Part shown: positions 10,206 through 19,892 of the stretch, piece by piece
Layout: each line of letters starts with the position of its first letter
Position numbering within the stretch: position 1 is the first letter of the stretch
From: Dokdonella koreensis DS-123
GTDB lineage: Bacteria > Pseudomonadota > Gammaproteobacteria > Xanthomonadales > Rhodanobacteraceae
DNA length: 64,000 nucleotides
Reading direction: 5' to 3'
NCBI RefSeq assembly: GCF_001632775.1
Contig: NZ_CP015249.1
Location: 3,266,686 to 3,330,685 of the forward strand
Notes under the pieces: model-generated
The model's database searches: none
What the model was told of the DNA's origin: nothing
Seen by the model: only the letters and a program-made list of their open reading frames with translations
Made by a program: the position numbers and the translations under genes

Positions 10206-12647
10206 TCAAGGCGTTACGTCAGCAACACCGAGCAACTCCGCGGGCAGCAGCCGCTCGCCGGCGAGCTGGCGGGCCTGCCGGAGCGCATGCTCGGCGGCCG
10301 CGCGGTCACCCAGTGCCCGGTGCACCGCCACCTGGATCAGGGCCGCGCGCAGGTCCTGCCCGGCCCAGGGCGCGACCCGGCCGGCGATGGCGCCGGCCTT
10401 CTCGCGCTGGCCGGCGGCCAGCAGCGCCGGCACGTAGGATTCCCCGACCACCACCAGGTTCTCCGGCACGCCGGTGGCCTCGGCCAGCGACATCGCCGTG
10501 GCATAGGCGGCCAGGGCCGCGTCGCGCCGGCCCTCGGCACCGGCCTGCTCGGCCTCGGCCAGCCGGATGAACAGCACCCGCCAATCGTCCGGTGCTTCCA
10601 GGGCCTGGGCCTGCAGGTAGCGAACATCCTCGGCGGCCTCGGCGACCCGGCCGAGCCGGTGCAGGGCGCGGATGCGGGTCAGGCGCGTGGTGGCCATCGT
10701 GAGCCGGTTGCCCGGTCCCAGGGTCACCGCCAGCGCCTCCTGCGCGTGCTGGACGACCGTCTCGGGGCTGCCGCGCAGCAAGGCGATGCTGGCCAGCAGC
10801 GAATCGGCCTCGGCCCGCACGATCGCATCGTCGGTCGGGCTGCTGAGGTCGCGGATCTGGGCCGCCAGCGCCTCGGCGTCGGTCAGCCGGCCGTTGGCGG
10901 CCAGCGCCACCGCGCGCGACTGCGTCATCCACCAACGCTCGCGGGTATTGCGCGAATGCGACTCGGGCGGCCAGAAGCGCTCGCTGGTGGCCAGCGCGGC
11001 GGGGTGCTGTAACAGCATCAGCTGGGCGTCGACGATCGACCGCAGCGCGAACGCCCAGGCCTCGGGAACCGCCAGCGTCTCCAGCCGCGCGGCGGCGGCT
11101 TCGAGGATCGGCAGGGCCATCGCCGGCTGCGCGCGGTCCATCGCCACGACACCGAGGTTCAGGTCCACGCGCGCCACGCCGAACGCATCGTTGGTCTGCT
11201 CGTGCAGCATGCGGGCCGTGCCGAACAGCCGCACCGCATCGTCCAGCCGGCGGCTGCGGCCGGCCACCGCGCCGCGGCCGGTGTAGGCGCCGGCCAGCGT
11301 GCTGCGCTCGCCGAGCGGTTCGACCAGGCGGATGCCTTCGGCGAAGGCGGCGTCGGCGGCCTCGAGGCGGTCCTGCCGGAAATAGGTGGAACCGAGCGTG
11401 TGCAGCGCCCGCGCACGCAGCAGCGGCGCCGTGTCCGGCGAGAGCCGGTCCAGCAGCGCCTCGGCCCCACGCGCGCTGGCCTCGTAGTTGCCGGAGAAGA
11501 AATCGATGTTGGCCTGGGCGAGCGCGATCTCCGGCGTGCCACGGATCTCCGGCGAGGCGGCGTCGATCAGCGCTCGGGCGACATCGAGCTGGCCGGCCAG
11601 CACGGCGGCGCTGATGCGCTGGGCGGTCTCCTCGGCCACCCGCGACAGGCTCGTTTCCGTGGTGGCCGGCGGTACCCGCCCCAGCTTGACCAGCAGGCGA
11701 TCGGTGGCGGTACGGGCGGCGTGCAGCACGTCCTCGCCGACCGCGTCGGCGTAGAGCGCGCGGTGGCCGTCGCTGGCCTGCAGCGCCATCTGCCAGCTCG
11801 ATCCGGCCAGCCTCACGCGCGGCCGCACCACCCAGGCCTGCGGCGTGGCCATGCGCTCGCGCACCCAGCCGTCCTCGGTGGGCACGTCCAGTTGGGGATT
11901 GAGCAGGCCCACCACCGCCTCGCTCGGCGTCACCGCCAGGCCGCCGCGCCGCAGCTGGGTGGCCACCAGGTCCATCACGCCCAGGCGCAGCCAGGCCCAG
12001 CCGTCCGGCGCCTCCACCTGCACCGGCAGCACCAGCGCCGGTATCGAGGCCGGCGCCGACGCCGGCACCGCGGCGGTTTGCGGAGGCGGCGCCCGCCGCA
12101 GGCTCAGCGCCCAGCCGGCCAGCACCAGCGCGACCAGGGCGGCGAGCCCCCAGAGCCAGGCGCGCCGGGAGGCCGGACGCGGTACGGCGGGCACGAGCGC
12201 CGGCGGCGCCGCATCGACCGGCGCGGCGAGCGGCGCCGGTTCCACGACCGCCACGACGGCGGCCGGCAGCGGTGCCGGCGCCTCGGCGGCCGCCGGCGAC
12301 GGCGGGGCGACGGGCGCGTCCTCCGCCTCGACCACGGTGTCGTCCATGACCCAGCGGTAGCCCACGCCCCACACCGTGCGGATGCCTTCCTGCTCGCTGC
12401 CGGAAAGGCCGAGCTGGCGGCGCAGCCGCATGATCGCGTGGTTGAGCGACACGTCGCTGACGTCCACGCGTCCCCAGACGGCCGCGGTCAGCTCGTCGCG
12501 GCCGACCGGGCGGTCGCGGTGCTGGATCAGGTAGGCCAGGCAATCGATATGGCTGGTCGGCAACGCGATGCGCTCGCCGGACCGGTGCAGCTCACGGGCA
12601 TGGGGATTCAGGCGGAACGCGCCGAAGCGGTAGCAGACACGACTCAT
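10206..12647 (-). CDS. ToxR/CadC-like transmembrane transcriptional regulator with TPR-like C-terminus
   Basis: An 813-residue one-component regulator. The N-terminal OmpR/PhoB winged helix (about residues 1-103) starts with YRFGAFRLNP and contains LNHAIMRLRRQLG and the closing VWGVGYRW hairpin. An Ala/Pro-rich linker (110-160) leads to one membrane span (163-183, WLWGLAALVALVLAGWALSL). The remaining 600 or so residues are Ala-rich helices of TPR character (ARALHTLGSTYFRQDRLEAA). This is the usual plan of CadC/ToxR-like sensors that bind DNA from the inner membrane. The start is the ATG at 12647 (MSRVCYRF); its ribosome site is weak. It lies downstream of napC on the same strand, but a hairpin separates them. 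The target genes are unknown; the nearby secreted-protein genes are candidates only by position. Confidence 0.8.
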   Translation of the reverse strand: MSRVCYRFGAFRLNPHARELHRSGERIALPTSHIDCLAYLIQHRDRPVGRDELTAAVWGRVDVSDVSLNHAIMRLRRQLGLSGSEQEGIRTVWGVGYRWVMDDTVVEAEDAPVAPPSPAAAEAPAPLPAAVVAVVEPAPLAAPVDAAPPALVPAVPRPASRRAWLWGLAALVALVLAGWALSLRRAPPPQTAAVPASAPASIPALVLPVQVEAPDGWAWLRLGVMDLVATQLRRGGLAVTPSEAVVGLLNPQLDVPTEDGWVRERMATPQAWVVRPRVRLAGSSWQMALQASDGHRALYADAVGEDVLHAARTATDRLLVKLGRVPPATTETSLSRVAEETAQRISAAVLAGQLDVARALIDAASPEIRGTPEIALAQANIDFFSGNYEASARGAEALLDRLSPDTAPLLRARALHTLGSTYFRQDRLEAADAAFAEGIRLVEPLGERSTLAGAYTGRGAVAGRSRRLDDAVRLFGTARMLHEQTNDAFGVARVDLNLGVVAMDRAQPAMALPILEAAAARLETLAVPEAWAFALRSIVDAQLMLLQHPAALATSERFWPPESHSRNTRERWWMTQSRAVALAANGRLTDAEALAAQIRDLSSPTDDAIVRAEADSLLASIALLRGSPETVVQHAQEALAVTLGPGNRLTMATTRLTRIRALHRLGRVAEAAEDVRYLQAQALEAPDDWRVLFIRLAEAEQAGAEGRRDAALAAYATAMSLAEATGVPENLVVVGESYVPALLAAGQREKAGAIAGRVAPWAGQDLRAALIQVAVHRALGDRAAAEHALRQARQLAGERLLPAELLGVADVTP

Positions 12648-12717
12648 GCTCACAGGGTAGCAAGCCGGATGCACCCGGTGCGGCGCGCGCGGTATGCCGT
12701 CGCATGCACCGTCGATG

Positions 12718-12746
12718 CCGAGCGCGCATAAGCGATGCCCGCTCGG
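12718..12746 (-). terminator. Hairpin downstream of napC
   Basis: A 7-bp stem (CCGAGCG / CGCTCGG) with a 15-nt loop lies 30 nt after the napC stop codon, before the regulator gene. No U-tract is present. It may end the nap operon transcript. Confidence 0.35.
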
Positions 12747-12776
12747 TCCACGGACGACGGGCGCCGGCGCGACGCC

Positions 12777-13376
12777 TCAGCCCTGCGGTACCCCGGCCAT
12801 GTCCGGCAGCCGGTGCGCGATGCCCTTGTGGCAGTCGATGCAGGTCTTCTCGCCGCTACCCAGCCAGCGCTGGTGGATCTGCGCCGAGCGCGACGCCTGC
12901 CGCGTGAGGTCCATCGACGCGTAGTCGTGGCAGTTGCGGCATTCCAGCGAGTCGTTGGCCTTTAGCCGCGCCCATTCGTGCTGGGCCAGTTCCAGGCGGT
13001 GGTCGAGGAATTTCTCGCGCGTGTCGATGGTGCCGAACAGCTTGCCCCAGACTTCCTTGGAGGCCTGCATCTTGCGCGCGATCTTGTCGGTCCAGTCGTG
13101 CGGGACGTGGCAGTCGGGACAGGTCGCGCGCACGCCGGACCGGTTGCTGTAGTGGATCGTGGTCTTGAGCTCTTGGAACACGTTGTCGCGCATCTCGTGG
13201 CAGCCGGTGCAGAACGCCTCGGTATTGGTCGCCTCCAGCGCGGTGTTGAACGCGCCCCAGAACACGATGCCGGCGACGAAGCCGGCCACCGTCAGGAAGC
13301 CCAGGCTGTAGTGCACGCTGGGCGAGCGCAGCGTGCGCCAGGTGGTCCTGCCCTGCGCGATCAGGCGGCGCCACAT
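12777..13376 (-). CDS. napC: Periplasmic nitrate reductase tetraheme quinol-oxidising subunit NapC
   Basis: A 199-residue membrane-anchored cytochrome of the NapC/NirT family. It passes electrons from the quinol pool to NapB and NapA. One N-terminal helix (about 24-42, [19 protein letters not shown]) anchors it in the inner membrane. Four CxxCH heme sites stand at 56-60 (CTGCH), 86-90 (CPDCH), 146-150 (CRNCH) and 179-183 (CIDCH). Length and motif spacing match the family. It is the last gene of the nap operon and starts only 3 nt after the napB stop. Confidence 0.95.
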   Translation of the reverse strand: MWRRLIAQGRTTWRTLRSPSVHYSLGFLTVAGFVAGIVFWGAFNTALEATNTEAFCTGCHEMRDNVFQELKTTIHYSNRSGVRATCPDCHVPHDWTDKIARKMQASKEVWGKLFGTIDTREKFLDHRLELAQHEWARLKANDSLECRNCHDYASMDLTRQASRSAQIHQRWLGSGEKTCIDCHKGIAHRLPDMAGVPQG

Positions 13377-13379
13377 GGG

Positions 13380-13943
13380 CTACTGCGCCTCCGGCCGGGC
13401 GATCAGGCTGTCGATGTCGCGGAACGCATTGGCGACCAGCGGCTGGGCGTCGGTCTGGACGACGTGGCACTGGTTGCAGAAATAGCGGCGCGGCGAGACG
13501 GTGGCCAGGAACTGGTCGTCACGGTCCATGTAGTGGGTGACGCTGACCGGCGGCGCCTGGAACGTGGCGGCATTGGCGCGCGCATGGCAGAGCATGCAGC
13601 GGTTGGCGTTCTTGTCCACCTGGTAGCCGTCGATCGTGTGCGGGATCGTCGGCGGCTGCATCGGGTAGGCGCGCAGGCGCTTGATGTCGGCATTCTCGAC
13701 ACGGGCGAGCGGTGGCGGATCACCTTCCTGGTCCACCGGCACGCCGCGGCGCACCGCGTCGATCTGCGTGCCCGGCAACGGCGCGGCGATCGCCTGCCAC
13801 GCCACGGCGCCGTCGGGCGCGGCGGCCGGCGCCGAGGATGCGACAGGCCGGACCGGCTGCGATCCGAAATGCCAGCCGGCGGCGAAGACCAGCGCCGTCA
13901 CGACCAGCAGGCCGACGGCGACGAGCACGGACTTGCTGGACAT
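13380..13943 (-). CDS. napB: Periplasmic nitrate reductase diheme electron transfer subunit NapB
   Basis: A 187-residue diheme cytochrome c that donates electrons to NapA. An N-terminal hydrophobic segment (VLVAVGLLVVTALVFAAG) serves as signal or anchor. The two heme sites are CMLCH (116-120) and CNQCH (156-160). The motif HTIDGYQVDKNANRC before the first heme and HYMDRDDQ between them are typical of NapB. A strong AGGAGG lies just upstream of the ATG, in the 12-nt gap after napA. Confidence 0.95.
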   Translation of the reverse strand: MSSKSVLVAVGLLVVTALVFAAGWHFGSQPVRPVASSAPAAAPDGAVAWQAIAAPLPGTQIDAVRRGVPVDQEGDPPPLARVENADIKRLRAYPMQPPTIPHTIDGYQVDKNANRCMLCHARANAATFQAPPVSVTHYMDRDDQFLATVSPRRYFCNQCHVVQTDAQPLVANAFRDIDSLIARPEAQ

Positions 13944-13955
13944 GGGGGGTTCCTC

Positions 13956-16448
13956 CTAGACGGCCTGCACCTTGACCGCGCACTTCTTGTAGTCGGTCTG
14001 CTTGGAGATCGGGTCGGTGGCGTCGAGCGTGACCTTGTTGATGAGCTGGCCGGCGTCGAACCACGGCACGAACACCACGCCGGGCGGCATGCGGTTGCGG
14101 CCGCGCGTCTCCACGCGCGTGCGCATGGCACCGCGCCGCGAGACCACCTGCACCTCGTCGCCGCGCTTGAAGCCGCGCGCCTTGGCGTCGTCGGGATTCA
14201 TGAACACCACCGCCGCCGGGAAGCTGCGGTAGAGCTCCGGGATGCGCATCGTCATCGAGCCCGAATGCCAGTGCTCGAGCACGCGGCCGGTGACCAGCCA
14301 CAGGTCGTAGTCGGCATCGGGCGACTCGGCCGGCGGTTCGTACGGCAGCGCCCAGACCACCGCGCGGCCGTCCGGATTGCCGTAGAACTGGAAGCCGGTG
14401 CCGGGCTTCACGTACGGATCGGCGCCCTCGCGGTAGCGCCAACGCGTCTCCTTGCCGTCGACCACCGGCCAGCGCAGGCCACGCGCCGCGTGGTAGGCGT
14501 CGAACGGTGCCAGGTCGTGGCCGTGGCCGCGGCCGAAGGTGGCGTATTCCTCGAACAGGCCCTTCTGCACGTAGAAGCCGAACGCGGCCGACTCCTCGTT
14601 GGCGTAGCCGGCGGCGATGTCGGCGACCGGGTATTTGTCGACGTTGCCGTTGCGGTACAGCACGTCGAACAGGGTCTTGCCCTTGAACTGCGGATGGGCC
14701 GCCAGCAGCGCCGCCGGCCAGCACTCGTCGGTGGTGAAGCGCTTGGAGAACTCCATCAGCTGCCACAGGTCCGAGCGCGCCTGCCCCGGCGCCTTCACCA
14801 GTTGATGCCAGAACTGCGTGCGCCGCTCGGCGTTGCCGTAGGCACCCTCCTTTTCCACCCACATCGCCGCCGGCAGGATCAGGTCCGCCGCCTGCGCGGT
14901 GACCGTCGGATAGGCGTCGGAGACGACGATGAAGTTCTCGGGATTGCGATAGCCGGGCCAGGTCTCCTCGCGCAGGTTGGCGGCGGCCTGCATGTTGTTG
15001 TTGACCATCACCCAGTAGGCGTTGAGCTTGCCGTCCTTCAACGCGCGGTTCTGCTCGACCGCGTGATAGCCGGGCTTTTCCTGGATGACGCCGTGCGGCA
15101 GCTTCCAGATCTCCTCGGCGTGCCGGCGGTGCTCGGGGTTGGTCACCACCATGTCGGCCGGCAGGCGGTGGCTGAAGGTACCGACCTCGCGCGCGGTGCC
15201 GCAGGCCGACGGTTGCCCGGTCAGCGAGAACGGGCTGTTGCCGGGCGTGGCGATCTTCCCGGTCAGCAGGTGGATGTTGTAGACCATGTTGTTGGCCCAC
15301 ACGCCGCGGGTGTGCTGGTTGAAGCCCATGGTCCAGAACGAGGTGACCTTGATCGCCGGATCGGCGTACAGCGCGGCCAGCTTCTCCAGCCAGCCGCGCT
15401 CCACCCCGGTCATCGCCACCGCCTTGTCCAGCGTGTAGGGCGCGACGAAGGCGGCGAAGGCCTCGAAGTCGATCGGCTCGCCGCCGTTGGGATCCTTGGC
15501 GTGCCTGGCCTTCACTTCCAACGGGTTGTCCGGGCGCAGGCCGTAGCCGATGTCGTCGTTGCCGCGCTTGAAGCTGACGTGCTTGCCGACGAAGTCCTTG
15601 TCGACCTTGCCGGTCTTGATGATGTGGTTGGCGATGTAGTTGAGGATGACCAGGTCGGTCTGCGGCTTGAAGACGATCGGGATATCGGCCAGCTCGAAGC
15701 TGCGATGCTCGAACGTGGACAGCACCGCCACCTGCACGTGCGGCTGCGAGAGGCGCCGGTCGGTCACGCGCGTCCACAGGATCGGGTGCATCTCGGCCAT
15801 GTTCGAGCCCCACAGCACGAAGGCGTCGGCGGCCTCGATGTCGTCGTAGCAGCCCATCGGCTCGTCCATGCCGAAGGTGCGCATGAAGCCCATGACCGCT
15901 GAGGCCATGCAGTGGCGCGCGTTGGGGTCGATGTGGTTGCTGCCGAAGCCGGCCTTCCACAGCTTGTTGGCGGCATAGCCTTCGAAGATGGTCCACTGGC
16001 CGGAGCCGAACATGCCGAGCGCACCCGGCCCCTTCTCCTTGAGCACGCGCTTGAACTGCGCGGCCATGACGTCGAAGGCCTCCTCCCAGCTCACCTCGGT
16101 GAAATCGCCGTCCTTCGCGTAGACGCCGTTCTTCTTGCGCAGCAGCGGCATCGTCAGGCGGTCGGCACCGTAGAGCACCTTGGACAGGAAATAGCCCTTG
16201 ACGCAGTTGAGGCCGCGGTTGACCTCGGCATGGACGTCGCCGTGCGTGGCGACGACGCGGCCGTCCTTGACCGCCACGTTGACGCCGCAGCCGGTGCCGC
16301 AGTAGCGGCACGGTGCCTTGTCCCACTTCAGCGCGGTCCGGTCGCCCTCGGTGACGAGGTTGCTGCCGGCGCCGCTCTGCGGGAGGCCGGCCGCGGCCGC
16401 GGCGCTGGCGATCGCACTGGCACGGATGAAGTCTCGACGCGTGGTCAT
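13956..16448 (-). CDS. napA: Periplasmic nitrate reductase catalytic subunit NapA
   Basis: An 830-residue molybdopterin enzyme that reduces nitrate to nitrite in the periplasm. The start at 16448 gives a twin-arginine signal (TTRRDFIRA, residues 2-10), as expected for a folded Mo-bisMGD protein. The [4Fe-4S] ligands are Cys47, Cys50, Cys54 and Cys82 ([16 protein letters not shown]). Cys180 in [10 protein letters not shown] is the probable Mo ligand. The C-terminal MopB domain contains [16 protein letters not shown]. The ATG overlaps the napD stop as ATGA, so translation is coupled. Length and motifs are normal for the family. Sequence alone does not say whether it serves aerobic redox balancing or denitrification. 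Confidence 0.97.
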   Translation of the reverse strand: MTTRRDFIRASAIASAAAAAGLPQSGAGSNLVTEGDRTALKWDKAPCRYCGTGCGVNVAVKDGRVVATHGDVHAEVNRGLNCVKGYFLSKVLYGADRLTMPLLRKKNGVYAKDGDFTEVSWEEAFDVMAAQFKRVLKEKGPGALGMFGSGQWTIFEGYAANKLWKAGFGSNHIDPNARHCMASAVMGFMRTFGMDEPMGCYDDIEAADAFVLWGSNMAEMHPILWTRVTDRRLSQPHVQVAVLSTFEHRSFELADIPIVFKPQTDLVILNYIANHIIKTGKVDKDFVGKHVSFKRGNDDIGYGLRPDNPLEVKARHAKDPNGGEPIDFEAFAAFVAPYTLDKAVAMTGVERGWLEKLAALYADPAIKVTSFWTMGFNQHTRGVWANNMVYNIHLLTGKIATPGNSPFSLTGQPSACGTAREVGTFSHRLPADMVVTNPEHRRHAEEIWKLPHGVIQEKPGYHAVEQNRALKDGKLNAYWVMVNNNMQAAANLREETWPGYRNPENFIVVSDAYPTVTAQAADLILPAAMWVEKEGAYGNAERRTQFWHQLVKAPGQARSDLWQLMEFSKRFTTDECWPAALLAAHPQFKGKTLFDVLYRNGNVDKYPVADIAAGYANEESAAFGFYVQKGLFEEYATFGRGHGHDLAPFDAYHAARGLRWPVVDGKETRWRYREGADPYVKPGTGFQFYGNPDGRAVVWALPYEPPAESPDADYDLWLVTGRVLEHWHSGSMTMRIPELYRSFPAAVVFMNPDDAKARGFKRGDEVQVVSRRGAMRTRVETRGRNRMPPGVVFVPWFDAGQLINKVTLDATDPISKQTDYKKCAVKVQAV

Positions 16449-16747
16449 CGGCGGGCTCCGGCGGGAACGGGATCGGCCAGCGGCGCCGCCATCGCGGCAC
16501 GCGGCTCGGCATGGTGGTAGACGAGGACGACGTTGAGGACCCCGGCTACACCTCGCAGCATCTCGATGCGGTCCATCACGGCGCGCGTGTCGTCCGACTC
16601 GCACACGACGACGCTGCGCGTGGCGCCGGCGATCGCCAGCTCCAGGTCGGCACAGCCGGCGAGCGCCCGGTCCAGCGCCGCACCGGCGTCGGGCCGGTGC
16701 TGGACCATGAAGCTGGCGATGTGGAGCTCGGCCTCGGCGTGGCTCAT
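16445..16747 (-). CDS. napD: Nap assembly chaperone NapD
   Basis: A 100-residue cytoplasmic protein of the NapD family, which binds the NapA twin-arginine signal during cofactor loading. It opens with [16 protein letters not shown] and has the ferredoxin-like fold pattern, ending the core at [13 protein letters not shown]. Its start overlaps the napF stop (ATGA) and its stop overlaps the napA start, so three genes are translationally chained. The C-terminal 15 or so residues are Ala/Pro-rich and probably disordered. Confidence 0.9.
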   Translation of the reverse strand: MSHAEAELHIASFMVQHRPDAGAALDRALAGCADLELAIAGATRSVVVCESDDTRAVMDRIEMLRGVAGVLNVVLVYHHAEPRAAMAAPLADPVPAGARR

Positions 16748-17247
16748 CGGATGGCCTCCGGCGCGACGACCGCCAGCGCGATCGCACCGGCGGGACACAC
16801 CGCCACGCAGGCACCGCACCCGCTGCAGCGCTCCGGATCGACGACCGGCATCGCCGTCCGGCCCGGCGTGCGGCCGATCGCTGCTTTGGGACAGGCGTCC
16901 AGGCAGCTGGCGCAGACGATGCCGTGGTTCTGGAAGCAGCGGTCGGCAATGACGGCCGGCTGCTGCCACGGTCGCGTCACCGCGCTCGGATCGAGCGCCC
17001 GCGGCAGGCAGGCCTCGGCGCAACGGCCGCAGAACGTGCATTCACCGGCGGCCGGATCGAACTGCGGGAAACCGCCGTCGCCGGTGCCGAGCACCTGCTG
17101 CGGGCAGGCGGCGATGCAGGCGCTACAGCGCGTGCAAGTGTCCAGGAAGGCGGCGGGCGGCAGCGCCCAGGGGGGCCGCATCGCGCGGTGATCGGCCCGG
17201 CGGCCGAGGAAGAGATCGCGACGCGTGAGACGGGCGTCCGGCGGCAT
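16744..17247 (-). CDS. napF: Ferredoxin-type protein NapF
   Basis: A 167-residue cytoplasmic iron-sulfur protein linked to NapA maturation. Cysteine clusters occur as [33 protein letters not shown] and [12 protein letters not shown], enough for three to four [4Fe-4S] centres. The N-terminus [17 protein letters not shown] matches the NapF family, whose members often carry an RR-like motif there without export. It lies between napE and napD; 3 nt separate it from the napE stop. Confidence 0.9.
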   Translation of the reverse strand: MPPDARLTRRDLFLGRRADHRAMRPPWALPPAAFLDTCTRCSACIAACPQQVLGTGDGGFPQFDPAAGECTFCGRCAEACLPRALDPSAVTRPWQQPAVIADRCFQNHGIVCASCLDACPKAAIGRTPGRTAMPVVDPERCSGCGACVAVCPAGAIALAVVAPEAIR

Positions 17248-17250
17248 CGT

Positions 17251-17415
17251 TCACGCGCCGCCCGGCGGACCGGCGAACATCTGCCAGATCCAGACCACGA
17301 AACCGTAGCCCGCGACGAACAGCACCGCCAGCAGCGGGAACACGACCACCGTGAGCAGCAGGAAGGCGAAGCGTTCCTGCTGGCGGCTCGACGCGGCGGG
17401 CGCTGGCTGGTCCAT
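17251..17415 (-). CDS. napE: Small membrane protein NapE
   Basis: A 54-residue protein too short for many gene callers. Its sequence begins MDQPAPAASSRQQERFAF and then forms one long membrane helix (LLLTVVVFPLLAVLFVAGYG), the pattern of NapE at the head of nap operons. GGAG lies upstream of the ATG at suitable spacing. It is the first gene of napEFDABC. Its biochemical role is not established in any organism. No FNR or NarP-like site was recognised in the 185 bp upstream. Confidence 0.85.
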   Translation of the reverse strand: MDQPAPAASSRQQERFAFLLLTVVVFPLLAVLFVAGYGFVVWIWQMFAGPPGGA

Positions 17416-17564
17416 GATGCGTCTCCGGCAGTCACGACTGGCTCGCGGCCGAGGCTAGCACAGGTGCCGGCGGCGATTCGTGACGCGGCGCGGCGACGCG
17501 GCCTTGGCACTCGTCGGCCGGCACCGCCCTGTCGATCACCTGCGCAGGGCCGTTGGCACCCGGT

Positions 17565-17582
17565 ATCGGGCGGTGTCCCGAT
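17565..17582 (-). terminator. Short hairpin after the serine hydrolase gene
   Basis: A 6-bp stem (ATCGGG / CCCGAT) with a 6-nt loop lies 18 nt downstream of the stop codon at 17601, upstream of napE. There is no U-tract. It fits the hairpin-after-stop pattern seen at other genes here. Confidence 0.35.
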
Positions 17583-17600
17583 GGCGGCTTGCGCGGACCG

Positions 17601-18971
17601 CTAACGCGTGCGCATCAGGTGGCGGGCCACTGCATCGAACGCCGGCAGGGTGGTCGGATCGTTGGCGCTGTTGGCGGCGACCGGGTGCGAGCTGAAGCGG
17701 GCGATCACCACGCGCGCGGCCGGATCGACATAGAGCGCCTGCCCGTGGACGCCACGCGCCATGTAGGCGCCGTGCGCGTCATGCGAGATCCACCACATGC
17801 CGCGATAGCTCCAGCCCGCCAGCAGCGCGTAGCCGGCCTTGGCGAAGGCGGCCCGGTCGCCACCGGCGCGGATGCGGCGGATCGCCGCCGCCGGCACCCA
17901 CCGGCGGCCATCGACCGTTCCCTCGTCGAGCATCAGCTGGCCGATGCGCGCGAGGTCCCGCAGGCCGGCGCTGAAGCCACCGCCGGCGTACGGCGTGCCG
18001 GTCGAGTCGACCGTGTAGTAGCCGTCCTGCTCGGCGCCGATGCGGCTCCAGATCCGCTCGGACAGGAGGTCGGCCACCGACCTTCCGCTCACGCGCGCGA
18101 TGATCCAGCCCAGGGCATCGGTATTGATCGTCTTGTAGCCGAACGCCTCGCCGTGCCGTCCCTGCTTGCGCACGGTCTTCAAGTAGTCGAAGTAACCCCG
18201 CGGCCCGGTGTAGCCGGCCGGCCGCGGCAAGGGGCTGCCGGCGGCGGCATAGGTCCACACGTCCGCGTCCGGATCGGCGTAGTCCTCGCTGTAGCGCAGG
18301 CCGGTGGTCATCTCCAGCACCTGCCTCACGGTGGCGTCGGCGAAGGCGCTGCCCGCCAGTTCCGGCACGATCGAAGCCACCTTCGCGGACTCGTCCAGCG
18401 TGCCTTCGGCCACCAGCATCTCGCCGAGCAGGCCGGTCAGCGACTTGGTGACCGACATCGCCGCATGCTGGCCGGCCGCGTCCAGGCAGCCGAAGTAGCG
18501 CTCGTAGACCAGGACGCCCTCATGCAGGACCACGATGCCGTCGGTGTAGTTGGCCGGCAGCGAGTCGGCCCAGGTCATGGCCGTGTCCGCACCCAGCGGC
18601 GTGAACGTGACCGCATCGATCGACGGGTCGATCCGCCGCTTCATCGGTGACGCGCCGCCCGGTCCCCGCGCCACGCCGACCGTGGGCATCAGCTGCCGGA
18701 AATGGCAGACCGTCCAGCGCAGCTTCGGAAAGGCGAAGTAGTCCGCGTCCGAGAACCGGATCGTCTTGTCTTCGGGCGGCGGAAAGCCGGTCATCCAGCC
18801 GAGCCGGCGCGGGTCGGACTGCTCGGCCGACGCGAACGCGGCCGCGCCGGGCGGTGCCGGTGCGGCGGCCGGCGCGGCAACGCAGGCCGATGCGAGCACC
18901 AGGCCGAGCAGATGACACGACGCGACCAGGCGCCTGGCCGGATACGCGAATGCGGCGACGGGCGTTGCCAT
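17601..18971 (-). CDS. Exported serine hydrolase, class C beta-lactamase/NylB family
   Basis: A 456-residue hydrolase of the beta-lactamase/esterase fold, closest in pattern to 6-aminohexanoate-dimer hydrolase (NylB). The N-terminus has a signal sequence ending near LASACVAA, possibly a weak lipobox at Cys30. The nucleophile motif SVTK is at residues 173-176, and the NylB-like GLRYSEDYADPD segment follows at about 224-235. A later HGQALYVDP matches the third active-site motif. AGAGGGA precedes the ATG at 18971. It could act on amides, esters or peptides; true beta-lactamase activity is not implied. It stands alone upstream of the nap operon. Confidence 0.85.
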   Translation of the reverse strand: MATPVAAFAYPARRLVASCHLLGLVLASACVAAPAAAPAPPGAAAFASAEQSDPRRLGWMTGFPPPEDKTIRFSDADYFAFPKLRWTVCHFRQLMPTVGVARGPGGASPMKRRIDPSIDAVTFTPLGADTAMTWADSLPANYTDGIVVLHEGVLVYERYFGCLDAAGQHAAMSVTKSLTGLLGEMLVAEGTLDESAKVASIVPELAGSAFADATVRQVLEMTTGLRYSEDYADPDADVWTYAAAGSPLPRPAGYTGPRGYFDYLKTVRKQGRHGEAFGYKTINTDALGWIIARVSGRSVADLLSERIWSRIGAEQDGYYTVDSTGTPYAGGGFSAGLRDLARIGQLMLDEGTVDGRRWVPAAAIRRIRAGGDRAAFAKAGYALLAGWSYRGMWWISHDAHGAYMARGVHGQALYVDPAARVVIARFSSHPVAANSANDPTTLPAFDAVARHLMRTR

Positions 18972-19177
18972 GGGCGATCCCTCTGGCCGTAGCGGCGGCG
19001 ACCCAGGGTACGCCCGATGGCAGCGCCAGGGACAGGTCCGCCGGCCCGCGGCGGCGAACGCTGAAAGGATTCGGTGTCTTCGTCAGGACATGACTGGCGT
19101 CGACGTCCGCGCACGTCCTCGAAACGCGCGCGTTAGAGACCGGCGTGACCTGCCGGCCCGAACGGGGACCACCCGTC

Positions 19178-19780
19178 CTAGGCCGATCCGAACTCGTCGG
19201 CCAGCAGCCACAGCGCAGTACCGGCCAGCAGCCCCGCCATGCCGAGGTTGAACGCCTGCAGCGCCCACGGCCGATGCAGCCAGCGGCGCAGCCGCTCGCC
19301 GCCCCAGGCCCACAACGCCAGCGACGGCAGGCCCACGGCGATGCCGATCAGCGCGACGAGGAGAATCAGCGCCAGCGAGGCCTGTGCCGGCAGGAACAGC
19401 ACCGCCGTGTTGAGCACCATGATCCAGGCCTTCGGGTTGACACACTGGAACAGCGCGCCACCGAAGAAGCCGATCGGTCCCGGCGCCGCCGCCTGCCCCG
19501 GCGCATCGGCACGCGCCAGCTTGAACGCCATCCAGATCAGGTAGGCGCAACCCGCCGCCGCCAGCGGCTTGCGCACGGCGGCGATCCATTCCGTCGCCGC
19601 GTTCAATAGCAGCGCGCACAGCACGAACAGCGCGGCACTGCCCAGGCAGATGCCGATGATGTGCGGGATCGTGCGCCGGAAGCCGAAGTTCACGCCGGAG
19701 GCGGTCAGCATGATGTTGTTGGGGCCCGGCGTGACGGTCATCGCCAGGAGGTAGCTCAGCAGCGGCAGCAGGTCGGTCAT
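19178..19780 (-). CDS. LysE/RhtB-family amino acid exporter
   Basis: A 200-residue inner membrane exporter of the LysE superfamily, with about six helices. The conserved N-terminal motif TPGPNNIMLTASG (about 17-29) and the central CVNPKAWIMVLNT are diagnostic. The ATG at 19780 (MTDLLPLLSYLL) fits the family start. It is divergent from a MocR-type regulator across 112 bp that contain a pair of direct repeats. This arrangement suggests that the regulator controls export of an amino acid or amine. The substrate is unknown. Confidence 0.9.
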   Translation of the reverse strand: MTDLLPLLSYLLAMTVTPGPNNIMLTASGVNFGFRRTIPHIIGICLGSAALFVLCALLLNAATEWIAAVRKPLAAAGCAYLIWMAFKLARADAPGQAAAPGPIGFFGGALFQCVNPKAWIMVLNTAVLFLPAQASLALILLVALIGIAVGLPSLALWAWGGERLRRWLHRPWALQAFNLGMAGLLAGTALWLLADEFGSA

Positions 19781-19829
19781 TCCAGCGGGGGTCCGGAGCG
19801 GAGCCACGATGCTAGGGCGGCGATGGCGA

Positions 19830-19869
19830 TGGGTACAGATACAGCAGGTTCGTGGTTGAATGGGTACAG
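19830..19869. promoter_or_regulatory. Direct-repeat operator between LysE and MocR genes
   Basis: Two identical TGGGTACAG copies begin at 19830 and 19861, 31 bp apart or about three helical turns. The first is followed by a partial copy (ATACAG). They lie in the only intergenic space between the divergent exporter and regulator genes. MocR dimers such as GabR bind direct repeats at similar spacing, so this is the likely regulator site. Confidence 0.55.
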
Positions 19870-19892
19870 TTCCGTTCGCTACGGAGTAGCGC

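Noticed and set aside
3941-10570. A continuous plus-strand open frame of about 2200 codons
   Set aside because: It lies antisense to the subtilase and the secreted propeller gene, both with signal peptides and motifs. It is Arg/Gly/Val-rich with no domain, a by-product of high GC content.
17416-17600. FNR or NarP site before the nap operon
   Set aside because: No TTGAT-N4-ATCAA-like dyad or convincing nitrate-regulator heptamer was found.
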